Positions 50,461 through 62,527 of a stretch of 64,000 nucleotides of DNA are shown piece after piece. Source of the stretch: Bugula neritina (taxonomy: Eukaryota; Bryozoa; Gymnolaemata; Cheilostomatida; Bugulidae); the NCBI GenBank assembly GCA_964035545.1, contig CAXIUT010000103.1, forward strand, positions 310,001 through 374,000. Reading direction: 5' to 3'. Positions within the stretch are counted from its first letter, which is position 1. Every line of letters begins with the position of its first letter. The position numbers and the translations under genes were made by a program. The notes under the pieces were generated by a model. It worked only from the letters and a program-made list of their open reading frames with translations, was not told the DNA's origin and ran no database searches.

Positions 50461-51784
50461 CTAAACACATGCAAGTGATGAGTTTGGAGATATTATTTAA
50501 AACTACAAAAGTTTCCATGCCGCTTGTAAATCAAAAGTGGACAATTGCTGCAAACACCTCTTTTCATGGAATGACTCATTTATTTCTCATATGTTTGCAA
50601 AGGCATCTAAAATTAGTTTTTGCTCTAGCAAAATATAACACTGTGAAATGGCGCTGCAGATGAGCTTTCTCTTTTAATATGAAAACTGATGATTGAAGAG
50701 CAATATAGTCTACTAACAAAATGGGTTTTAGCAGTGACTCATCTCCACTGCCTGTAAACTATAAAGCTTCAAATCGTATACTGTAGGCTCATGGGCCAAC
50801 TCTAGAACAATAACACAATTCACATGAGTCAGGATTGCTGGTTGTTAGAGGGGACAGGGGGGGGGGGGGGGGCAGGAGAGGGGATGGGAAAATAAAACAT
50901 CTAAATTCAATAGTAAAAGCGGGTGTACAATGCAAAGGTCTTCCAGCATCACTGGTATTTCCATAATAACTGCAAGGCCAAACTTTTGCTGATGGACAAT
51001 CAGACAGAAAAACTCTTGCAAATAACAAAACTAATATTAGCCTGTGTCTGCTTCGTATAAACACAAAGAACAAAATTTTGGGAAAGATAACTCCCAACAC
51101 ACCTATCTTGCAACTGGTGCTGGTGCAATGAAATTGAAGGGTTATGTTTCATAGTCATATTTTCAACTAGTACTTCTAACTGCAAAGAAATAACATTGCA
51201 GAAAAAAGTGAAGATGTGAAGCACTGTAGATTTATGGTAAGTTATAATATGCATTTGATATTATTTATTTGTCCAGAAAATAATATTATATTATATTTTA
51301 TTCTACTCAGTAGTACCAACAATGAATATTTTATCATTGTTTATGGCAGTCGTGAATCTCAACAATGAATAATAATAATATGCATTGTCAATTTTCACAA
51401 AGTAGCAGTCTTCAGTCAGCCCTCTCTAGTTCAAGATGGGCATCACTATACACACAAGAGTTAAGAACTTTAATGAGTCCTGTCAGCTAACCAGCTCATG
51501 AAGTCTACACAGTTTGATTGCAGGCGTTTGCATTTGACATTAGGACTAAAGTGTTGACTACATGGAGATTTCAACTTCAATTGTTAATCAACTAATTGTT
51601 TTGGATCTACTTGTTACATCTGGCTTACTCTTTCTGGTAGGTTTTTTTCATTAACTTTCTAGACTGATTTTCTTAACTTTCTGAAGAGTTTGTTGTGATG
51701 CGAAATATTACCAAATATCTCATGGCAACATGCCAATACAGTTAACACAGTAATTAAGCACTGGTGTCTTTGAAGCAGGCATCA
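50432..51784 (+). repeat. Satellite unit R27 with expanded G-run
   Basis: 1353 bp, the longest unit: G-run 16 (50857-50872) plus AAT. Starts with D-type TTATGCATAAAAATGTTC. Palindrome changed to GGCTCATGGGCC. Confidence 0.95.
50857..50872 (+). repeat. G16 run, R27
   Basis: Expanded run; the unit carries the GGCTCATGGGCC palindrome variant. Confidence 0.93.
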
Positions 51785-53129
51785 AGTTTTGCATGAAAAA
51801 TTTTATCAAGTATCTAAACACATGCAAGTGATGAGTTTGGAGATATTATTTAAAACTACAAAAGTTTCCATGCCGCTTGTAAATCAAAAGTTGACAATTG
51901 CTGCAAACACCTCTTTTCATGGAATGACTCATTTATTTCTCATATGTTTGCAAAGGCATCTAAAATTATTTATTGCTCTAGCAAAATAAAACACTGTGAA
52001 ATGGCGCTGCAGATGAGCTTTCTCTTTTAATATGAAAACTGATGATTGAAGAGCAATATAGTCTACTAACAAAATGGGTTTTAGCAGTGACTCATCTCCA
52101 CTGCCTGTAAACTATAAAGCTTCAAATCGTATACTGTAGGCCCATGGGCCAACTCTAGCACAATAACACAATTCACATGAGTCAGGATTGCTGGTTGTTA
52201 GAGGGGACAGGGGGGGGCAGGAGAGGGGATGGGATAATAAAACATCTAAATTCAATAGTAAAAGCGGGTGTACAATGCAAAGGTCTTCCAGCATCACTGG
52301 TATTTCCATAATAACTGCAAGGCCAAACTTTTGCTGATGGACAATCAGACAGAAAAACTCTTGCAAATAACAAAACTAATATTAGCCTGTGTCTGCTTCG
52401 TATAAACACAAAGAACAAAATTTTGGGAAAGATAACTCCCAACACACCTATCTTGCAACTGGTGCTGGTGCAATGAAATTGAAGGGTTATGTTTCATAGT
52501 CATATTTTCAACTAGTACTTCTAACTGCAAAGAAATAACATTGCAGAAAAAAGTGAAGATGTGAAGCACTGTAGATTTATGGTAAGTTATAATATGCATT
52601 TGATATTATTTATTTGTCCAGAAAATAATATTATATTATATTTTATTCTACTCAGTAGTACCAACAATGAATATTTTATCATTGTTTATGGCAGTCGTGA
52701 ATCTCAACAATGAATAATAATAATATGCATTGTCAATTTTCACAAAGTAGCAGTCTTCAGTCAGCCCTCTCTAGTTCAAGATGGGCATCACTATACACAC
52801 AAGAGTTAAGAACTTTAATGAGTCCTGTCAGCTAACCAGCTCATGAAGACTACACAGTTTGATTGCAGGCGTTTGCATTTGACAATAGGACTAAAGTGTT
52901 GACTACATGGAGATTTCAACTTCAATTGGTAATCAACTAATTGTTTTGGATCTACTTGTTACATCTGGCTTACTCTTTCTGGTAGGTTTATTTCATTAAC
53001 TTTCTAGACTGATTTTCTTAACTTTCTGAAGAGTTTGTTGTGATGCGAAATATTACCAAATATCTCATGGCAACGTGCCAATACAGTTAACACAGTAATT
53101 AAGCACTGGTGTCTTTGAAGCAGGCATCA
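51785..53129 (+). repeat. Satellite unit R28
   Basis: 1345 bp, G-run 8, AAT present, V1. Copy of R25. Its end has GAAGACTACAC and CAATTGGTAATC, as at the end of R23. Confidence 0.95.
52210..52217 (+). repeat. G8 run, R28
   Basis: Same length as in its duplicate R25. Confidence 0.93.
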
Positions 53130-54480
53130 AGTTTTGCATAAAAAAATTTATCAGGTATCTAAACACATGCAAGTGATGAGTTTGGAGATATTATTTAAAA
53201 CTACAAAAGTTTCCATGCCGCTTGTAAATCAAAAGTGGACAATTGCTGCAAACACCTCTTTTCATGGAATGACTCATTTATTTCTCATATGTTTGCAAAG
53301 GCATCTAAAATTAGTTTTTGCTCTAGCAAAATATAACACTGTGAAATGGCGCTGCAGATGAGCTTTCTCTTTTAATATGAAAACTGATGATTGAAGAGCA
53401 ATATAGTCTACTAACAAAATGGGTTTTAGCAGTGACTCATCTCCACTGCCTGTAAACTATAAAGCTTCAAATCGTATACTGTAGGCTCATGGGCCAACTC
53501 TAGAACAATAACACAATTCACATGAGTCAGGATTGCTGGTTGTTAGAGGGGACAGGGGGGGGGGGGGGGCAGGAGAGGGGATGGGAAAATAAAACATCTA
53601 AATTCAGTAGTAAAAGCGGGTGTACAATGCAAAGGTCTTCCAGCATCACTGGTATTTCCATAATAACTGCAAGGCCAAACTTTTGCTGATGGACAATCAG
53701 ACAGAAAAACTCTTACAAATAACAAAACTAATATTAGCCTGTGTCTGCTTCGTATAAACACCAAGAACAATATTTTGGGAAAGATAACTCCCAACACACC
53801 TATCTTGCAACTGGTGCTGGTGCAATGAAATTGAAGGATTATGTTTCATAGTCATATTTTCAACTAGTACTTCTAACTGCAAAGAATCAACATTGCAGAA
53901 AAAGGTGAAGATGTGAAGCACTGTAGATTTATGGTAAGTTATAATATGCATTTGATATTATTTATTTGTCCAGAAAATAATATTATATTATATTTTATTC
54001 TACTCAGTAGTACCAACAATGAATATTTTATCATTGTTTATGGCAGTCGTGAATCTCAACAATGAATAATAATAATACGCGTTGTCAATTTTCACAAAGT
54101 AGCAGTCTTCAGTCAGCCCTCTCTAGTTCAAGATGGGCATCACTATACACACAAGAGTTAAGAACTTTAATGAGTCCTGTCAGGTAACCAGCTCATGAAG
54201 TCTACACAGTTTGGTTGCAGACGTTTGCATTTGACATTAGGATTAAAGTGTTCACTACATGGAGACTTCAACTTCAATTGTTAATCAACTTGTTTTGGAT
54301 CTACTTGTCACATCTGGCTTACTCTCTCTGGTAGGTTAATTTCATTAACTTTCTAGACTGATTTTCTTAACTTTCTGAAGAGTTTGTTGTGATGCGAAAT
54401 ATATTGCCAAATATCTCATGGCAACGTGCCAATACAGTTAACACAGTAATTAAGCACTGGTGTCTTTGAAGCAGGCATCA
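53130..54480 (+). repeat. Satellite unit R29 (mosaic, D-type end)
   Basis: 1351 bp, G-run 15 (53555-53569), no AAT, 2-bp insertion in GAAATATATTGCC. The middle resembles the R2-R7 block (AAAGAATCAACATTG); the end is D family (CAGGTAACC, GATTAAAG). Confidence 0.95.
53555..53569 (+). repeat. G15 run, R29
   Basis: Expanded run; the unit carries the GGCTCATGGGCC palindrome variant. Confidence 0.93.
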
Positions 54481-54510
54481 AGTTATGCATAAAAATGTTC
54501 ATCAAGTATC
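54075..54510 (+). repeat. D-family island (end of R29, start of R30)
   Basis: Carries the D variants from ATACGCG through CAGGTAACC, GATTAAAG, GTTCACTAC, CTTGTCACATC, ATATATTGCC and TATGCATAAAAATGTTC, here joined to a V1 block. Confidence 0.85.
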
Positions 54511-55822
54511 TAAACACATGCAAGTGATGAGTTTGGAGATATTATTTAAAAGTACAAAAGTTTCCATGCCGCGTGTAAATCAAAAGTGGACAAGTGCTGC
54601 AAACACCTCTTTTCATAGAATGACTCATTTATTTCTCATATGTTTGCAAAGGCATCTAAAATTAGTTATTGCTCTAGCAAAATATAACACTGTGAAATGG
54701 CGCTGCAGATGAGCTTTCTCTTTTAATATGAAAACTGATGATTGAAGAGCAATATAGTCTACTAATAAAATGGGTTTCAGCAGTGACTCATCTCCACTGC
54801 CTGTAAACTATAAAGCTTCAAATCGTATACTGTAGGCCCATGGGCCAACTCTAGAACAATAACACAATTCACATGAGTCAGGATTGCTGGTTGTTAGAGG
54901 GGGCAGGGGGCAGGAGAGGGGATGGGAAAATAAAACATCTAAATTCAATAGTAAAGGCGGGTGTACAATGCAAAGGTCTTCCAGCATCACGGGTATTTCC
55001 ATAATAACTGCAAGGCCAAACTTTTGCTGATGGACAATCAGACAGAAAAACTCTTGCAAATAACAAAACTAATATTAGCCTGTGTCTGCTTCTTATAAAC
55101 ACAAAGAACAAAATTTTGGGAAAGATAACTCCCAACACACCTATCTTGCAACTGGTGCTGGTGCAATGAAATTGAAGGGTTATGTTTCATAGTCATATTT
55201 TCAACTAGTACTTCTAACTGCAAAGAAATAACATTGCAGAAAAAAGTGAAGATGTGAAGCACTGTAGATTTATGGTAAGTTCTAATATGCGTTTGATATT
55301 ATTTATTTGTCCAGAAAATAATATTATATTATATTTTATTCTACTCAGTAGTACCAACAATGAATATTTTATCATTGTTTATGGCAGTCGTGAATCTCAA
55401 CAATGAATAATAATAATATGCATTGTCAATTTTCACAAAGTAGCAGTCTTCAGTCAGCCCTCTCTAGTTCAAGATGGGCATCACTATACACACAAGAGTT
55501 AAGAACTTTAATGAGTCCTGTCAGCTAACCAGCTCATGAAGTCTACACAGTTTGATTGCAGGCGTTTGCATTTGACATTAGGACTAAAGTGTTGACTACA
55601 TGGAGATTTCAACTTCAATTGTTAATCAACTAATTGTTTTGGATCTACTTGTTACATCTGGCTTACTCTTTCTGGTAGGTTTATTTCATTAACTTTCTAG
55701 ACTGATTTTCTTAACTTTCTGAAGAGTTTGTTGTGATGCGAAATATTACCAAATATCTCATGGCGACATGCCAATACAGTTAACACAGTAATTAAGCACT
55801 GGTGTCTTTGAAGCAGGCATCA
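54481..55822 (+). repeat. Satellite unit R30
   Basis: 1342 bp, AAT present, V1. G-run shortened to 5, with GAGGGGGCAGGGGGC, matching the shortened C-run of U11 in the left arm. Starts with D-type TTATGCATAAAAATGTTC. Confidence 0.95.
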
Positions 55823-56517
55823 AGTTTTGCATAAAAAAATTTATCAAGTATCTAAACACATGCAAGTGATGAGTTTGGAGATATTATTTAAAACTACAAA
55901 AGTTTCCACGCCGCTTGTAAATCAAAAGTGGACAATTGCTGCAAACACCTCTTTTCATGGAATGACTCATTTATTTCTCATATGTTTGCAAAAGCATCTA
56001 AAATTAGTTTTTGCTCTAGCAAAAAATAACACTGTGAAATGGCGCTGCAGATGAGCTTTCTCTTTTAATATGAAAACTGATGATTGAAGAGCAATATAGT
56101 CTACTAACAAAATGGGTTTTAGCAGTGACTCATCTCCACTGCCTGTAAACTATAAAGCTTCAAATCGTATACTGCAGGCCCATGGGCCAACTGTAGAACA
56201 ATAACACAATTCACATGAGTCAGGATTGCTGGTTGTTAGAGGGGACAGGGGGGCAGGAGAGGGGATTGGAAAATAAAACATCTAAATTCAATAGTAAAGT
56301 CGGGTGTACAATGCAAAGGTCTTCCAGCATCACTGGTATTTCCATAATAACTGCAAGGCCAAACTTTTGCTGATGGACAATCAGACAGAAAAACTCTTGC
56401 AAATAACAAAACTAATATTAGCCTGTGTCTGCTTCGTATAAACACAAAGAACAAAATTTTGGGAAAGATAACTCCCAACACACCTATCTTGCAACCGGTG
56501 CTGGTGCAATGAAATTG

Positions 56518-56692
56518 AAGGGCTATGTTTAATAGTCCTATATTCAGCTAGTACTTCTAACTAGAAAGAAATAACATTGCCGGAAAAGTTGAAGAGGTGA
56601 AGCACTGTAGAGTTATGGCAAGTTAGATTCTCTATATGATATTATTTATCTGTCAAGAAAATATTATATTATATTTTATTCTACTCACTAGT
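56518..56692 (+). repeat. V2 version of the variable block, R31
   Basis: Full-length V2 tract with TATGTTTAATAG, as in R26. Confidence 0.9.
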
Positions 56693-57080
56693 ACCAACAA
56701 TGAATATTTTATCATTGTTTATGGCAGTCGTGAATCTCAACAATGAATAATAATAATACGCATTGTCAATTTTCACAAAGTAGCAGTCTTCAGTCAGCCC
56801 TCTCTAGTTCAAGATGGGCATCACTATACACACAAGAGTTAAGAACTTTAATGAGTCCTGTCAGGTAACCAGCTCATGAAGTCTACACAGTTTGGTTGCA
56901 GACGTTTGCATTTGACATTAGGATTAAAGTGTTCACTACATGGAGACTTCAACTTCAATTGTTAATCAACTTGTTTTGGATCTACTTGTCACATCTGGCT
57001 TACTCTCTCTGGTAGGTTTATTTCATTAACTTTCTAGACTGATTTTCTTAACTTTCTGAAGAGTTTGTTGTGATGCGAAA
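56518..57080 (+). repeat. D-family island, truncated (end of R31)
   Basis: Same variants as near 50.2 kb up to CTTGTCACATC and CTCTCTCTGG, then GAAATATTACC and CAACATGCC of the common right-arm type, so the D tract ends before the unit does. Confidence 0.82.
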
Positions 57081-57159
57081 TATTACCAAATATCTCATGG
57101 CAACATGCCAATACAGTTAACACAGTAATTAAGCACTGGTGTCTTTGAAGCAGGCATCA

Positions 57160-58502
57160 AGTTTTGCATGAAAAAATTATCAAGTATCTAAACACATGCA
57201 AGTGATGAGTTTGGAGATATTATTTAAAACTACAAAAGTTTCCATGCCGCTTGTAAATCAAAAGTGGACAATTGCTGCAAACACCTCTTTTCATGGAATG
57301 ACTCATTTATTTCTCATATGTTTGCAAAGGCATCTAAAATTATTTATTGCTCTAGCAAAATAAAACACTGTGAAATGGCGCTGCAGATGAGCTTTCTCTT
57401 TTAATATGAAAACTGATGATTGAAGAGCAATATAGTCTACTAACAAAATGGGTTTTAGCAGTGACTCATCTCCACTGCCTGTAAACTATAAAGCTTCAAA
57501 TCGTATACTGTAGGCCCATGGGCCAACTCTAGCACAATAACACAATTCACATGAGTCAGGATTGCTGGTTGTTAGAGGGGACAGGGGGGGCAGGAGAGGG
57601 GATGGGATAATAAAACATCTAAATTCAATAGTAAAAGCGGGTGTACAATGCAAAGGTCTTCCAGCATCACTGGTATTTCCATAATAACTGCAAGGCCAAA
57701 CTTTTGCTGATGGACAATCAGACAGAAAAACTCTTGCAAATAACAAAACTAATATTAGCCTGTGTCTGCTTCGTATAAACACAAAGAACAAAATTTTGGG
57801 AAAGATAACTCCCAACACACCTATCTTGCAACTGGTGCTGGTGCAATGAAATTGAAGGGTTATGTTTCATAGTCATATTTTCAACTAGTACTTCTAACTG
57901 CAAAGAAATAACATTGCAGAAAAAAGTGAAGATGTGAAGCACTGTAGATTTATGGTAAGTTATAATATGCATTTGATATTATTTATTTGTCCAGAAAATA
58001 ATATTATATTATATTTTATTCTACTCAGTAGTACCAACAATGAATATTTTATCATTGTTTATGGCAGTCGTGAATCTCAACAATGAATAATAATAATATG
58101 CATTGTCAATTTTCACAAAGTAGCAGTCTTCAGTCAGCCCTCTCTAGTTCAAGATGGGCATCACTATACACACAAGAGTTAAGAACTTTAATGAGTCCTG
58201 TCAGCTAACCAGCTCATGAAGTCTACACAGTTTGATTGCAGGCGTTTGCATTTGACATTAGGACTAAAGTGTTGACTACATGGAGATTTCAACTTCAATT
58301 GTTAATCAACTAATTGTTTTGGATCTACTTGTTACATCTGGCTTACTCTTTCTGGTAGGTTTATTTCATTAACTTTCTAGACTGATTTTCTTAACTTTCT
58401 GAAGAGTTTGTTGTGATGCGAAATATTACCAAATATCTCATGGCAACATGCCAATACAGTTAACACAGTAATTAAGCACTGGTGTCTTTGAAGCAGGCAT
58501 CA
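57160..58502 (+). repeat. Satellite unit R32
   Basis: 1343 bp, G-run 7, AAT present, V1. One T is missing in GAAAAAATTATC near 57170 compared with its near-twin R33. Confidence 0.95.
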
Positions 58503-59846
58503 AGTTTTGCATGAAAAAATTTATCAAGTATCTAAACACATGCAAGTGATGAGTTTGGAGATATTATTTAAAACTACAAAAGTTTCCATGCCGCTTGTAA
58601 ATCAAAAGTGGACAATTGCTGCAAACACCTCTTTTCATGGAATGACTCATTTATTTCTCATATGTTTGCAAAGGCATCTAAAATTATTTATTGCTCTAGC
58701 AAAATAAAACACTGTGAAATGGCGCTGCAGATGAGCTTTCTCTTTTAATATGAAAACTGATGATTGAAGAGCAATATAGTCTACTAACAAAATGGGTTTT
58801 AGCAGTGACTCATCTCCACTGCCTGTAAACTATAAAGCTTCAAATCGTATACTGTAGGCCCATGGGCCAACTCTAGCACAATAACACAATTCACATGAGT
58901 CAGGATTGCTGGTTGTTAGAGGGGACAGGGGGGGCAGGAGAGGGGATGGGATAATAAAACATCTAAATTCAATAGTAAAAGCGGGTGTACAATGCAAAGG
59001 TCTTCCAGCATCACTGGTATTTCCATAATAACTGCAAGGCCAAACTTTTGCTGATGGACAATCAGACAGAAAAACTCTTGCAAATAACAAAACTAATATT
59101 AGCCTGTGTCTGCTTCTTATAAACACAAAGAACAAAATTTTGGGAAAGATAACTCCCAACACACCTATCTTGCAACTGGTGCTGGTGCAATGAAATTGAA
59201 GGGTTATGTTTCATAGTCATATTTTCAACTAGTACTTCTAACTGCAAAGAAATAACATTGCAGAAAAAAGTGAAGATGTGAAGCACTGTAGATTTATGGT
59301 AAGTTATAATATGCATTTGATATTATTTATTTGTCCAGAAAATAATATTATATTATATTTTATTCTACTCAGTAGTACCAACAATGAATATTTTATCATT
59401 GTTTATGGCAGTCGTGAATCTCAACAATGAATAATAATAATATGCATTGTCAATTTTCACAAAGTAGCAGTCTTCAGTCAGCCCTCTCTAGTTCAAGATG
59501 GGCATCACTATACACACAAGAGTTAAGAACTTTAATGAGTCCTGTCAGCTAACCAGCTCATGAAGACTACACAGTTTGATTGCAGGCGTTTGCATTTGAC
59601 ATTAGGACTAAAGTGTTGACTACATGGAGATTTCAACTTCAATTGTTAATCAACTAATTGTTTTGGATCTACTTGTTACATCTGGCTTACTCTTTCTGGT
59701 AGGTTTATTTCATTAACTTTCTAGACTGATTTTCTTAACTTTCTGAAGAGTTTGTTGTGATGCGAAATATTACCAAATATCTCATGGCAACGTGCCAATA
59801 CAGTTAACACAGTAATTAAGCACTGGTGTCTTTGAAGCAGGCATCA
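58503..59846 (+). repeat. Satellite unit R33
   Basis: 1344 bp, G-run 7, AAT present, V1. Same subfamily as R19 and R32 (GCATGAAAAAA, GGGATAATAAAAC). Confidence 0.95.
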
Positions 59847-61190
59847 AGTTTTGCATAAAAAAATTTATCAAGTATCTAAACACATGCAAGTGATGAGTTT
59901 GGAGATATTATTTAAAACTACAAAAGTTTCCATGCCGCTTGTAAATCAAAAGTGGACAATTGCTGCAAACACCTCTTTTCATGGAATGACTCATTTATTT
60001 CTCATATGTTTGCAAAGGCATCTAAAATTAGTTTTTGCTCTAGCAAAATATAACACTGTGAAATGGCGCTGCAGATGAGCTTTCTCTTTTAATATGAAAA
60101 CTGATGATTGAAGAGCAATATAGTCTACTAACAAAATGGGTTTTAGCAGTGACTCATCTCCACTGCCTGTAAACTATAAAGCTTCAAATCGTATACTGTA
60201 GGCCCATGGGCCAACTCTAGCACAATAACACAATTCACATGAGTCAGGATTGCTGGTTGTTAGAGGGGACAGGGGGGGCAGGAGAGGGGATGGGAAAATA
60301 AAACATCTAAATTCAATAGTAAAAGCGGGTGTACAATGCAAAGGTCTTCCAGCATCACTGGTATTTCCATAATAACTGCAAGGCCAAACTTTTGCTGATG
60401 GACAATCAGACAGAAAAACTCTTGCAAATAACAAAACTAATATTAGCCTGTGTCTGCTTCTTATAAACACAAAGAACAAAATTTTGGGAAAGATAACTCC
60501 CAACACACCTATCTTGCAACTGGTGCTGGTGCAATGAAATTGAAGGGTTATGTTTCATAGTCATATTTTCAACTAGTACTTCTAACTGCAAAGAAATAAC
60601 ATTGCAGAAAAAAGTGAAGATGTGAAGCACTGTAGATTTATGGTAAGTTATAATATGCATTTGATATTATTTATTTGTCCAGAAAATAATATTATATTAT
60701 ATTTTATTCTACTCAGTAGTACCAACAATGAATATTTTATCATTGTTTATGGCAGTCGTGAATCTCAACATTGAATAATAATAATATGCATTGTCAATTT
60801 TCACAAAGTAGCAGTCTTCAGTCAGCCCTCTCTAGTTCAAGATGGGCATCACTATACACACAAGAGTTAAGAACTTTAATGAGTCCTGTCAGCTAACCAG
60901 CTCATGAAGTCTACACAGTTTGATTGCAGGCGTTTGCATTTGACATTAGGACTAAAGTGTTGACTACATGGAGATTTCAACTTCAATTGTTAATCAACTA
61001 ATTGTTTTGGATCTACTTGTTACATCTGGCTTACTCTTTCTGGTAGGTTTATTTCATTAACTTTCTAGACTGATTTTCTTAACTTTCTGAAGAGTTTGTT
61101 GTGATGCGAAATATTACCAAATATCTCATGGCAACATGCCAATACAGTTAACACAGTAATTAAGCACTGGTGTCTTTGAAGCAGGCATCA
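59847..61190 (+). repeat. Satellite unit R34
   Basis: 1344 bp, G-run 7, AAT present, V1. AATCTCAACATTGAATA near 60762 is shared only with R36, two units on. Confidence 0.95.
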
Positions 61191-62527
61191 AGTTTTGCAT
61201 AAAAAAATTTATCAAGTATCTAAACACATGCAAGTGATGAGTTTGGAGATATTATTTAAAACTACAAAAGTTTCCATGCCGCTTGTAAATCAAAAGTGGA
61301 CAATTGCTGCAAACACCTCTTTTCATAGAATCACTCATTTATTTCTCATATGTTTGCAAAGGCATCTAAAATTAGTTTTTGCTCTAGCAAAATATAACAC
61401 TGTGAAATGGCGCTGCAGATGAGCTTTCTCTTTTAATATGAAAACTGATGATTGAAGAGCAATATAGTCTACTAACAAAATGGGTTTTAGCAGTGACTCA
61501 TCTCCACTGCCTGTAAACTATAAAGCTTCAAATCGTATACTGCAGGCCCATGGGCCAACTCTAGAACAATAACACAATTCACATGAGTCAGGATTGCTGG
61601 TTGTTAGAGGGGACAGGGGGGCAGGAGAGGGGATGGGAAAATAAAACATCTAAATTCAATAGTAAAGGCGGGTGTACAATGCAAAGGTCTTCCAGCATCA
61701 CTGGTATTTCCATAATAACTGCAAGGCCAAACTTTTGCTGATGGACAATCAGACAGAAAAACTCTTGCAAATAACAAAACTAATATTAGCCTGTGTCTGC
61801 TTCGTATAAACACAAAGAACAAAATTTTGGGAAAGATAACTCCCAACACACCTATCTTGCAACCGGTGCTGGTGCAATGAAATTGAAGGGCTATGTTTCA
61901 TAGTCCTATATTCAGCTAGTACTTCTAACTAGAAAGAAATAACATTGCCGGAAAAGTTGAAGAGGTGAAGCACTGTAGAGTTATGGCAAGTTAGATTCTC
62001 TATATGATATTATTTATCTGTCAAGAAAATATTATATTATATTTTATTCTACTCACTAGTACCAACAATGAATATTTTATCATTGTTTATGGCAGTCGTG
62101 AATCTCAACAATGAATAATAATAATACGCATTGTCAATTTTCACAAAGTAGCAGTCTTCAGTCAGCCCTCTCTAGTTCAAGATGGGCATCACTATACACA
62201 CAAGAGTTAAGAACTTTAATGAGTCCTGTCAGCTAACCAGCTCATGAAGTCTACACAGTTTGGTTGCAGACGTTTGCATTTGACATTAGGACTAAAGTGT
62301 TGACTACATGGAGATTTCAACTTCAATTGTTAATCAACTTGTTTTGGATCTACTTGTTACATCTGGCTTACTCTCTCTGGTAGGTTTATTTCATTAACTT
62401 TCTATACTGATTTTCTTAACTTTCTGAAGAGTTTGTTGTGATGCGAAATATTACCAAATATCTCATGGCAACATGCCAATACAGTTAACACAGTAATTAA
62501 GCACTGGTGTCTTTGAAGCAGGCATCA
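61191..62527 (+). repeat. Satellite unit R35 (V2)
   Basis: 1337 bp, G-run 6, V2, no AAT. The second half carries left-arm-type variants (TTTGGTTGCAGACG, CTATACTGATT). Confidence 0.95.
61886..62060 (+). repeat. V2 version of the variable block, R35
   Basis: Full-length V2 tract with the intact TATGTTTCATAG form. Confidence 0.9.

Larger units (their letters stand above)
55823..57159 (+). repeat. Satellite unit R31 (V2)
   Basis: 1337 bp, the shortest length class: G-run 6, V2, no AAT. Copy of R26 until about 57080, where GAAATATTACC replaces the D-type GAAATATATTGCC. Confidence 0.95.
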
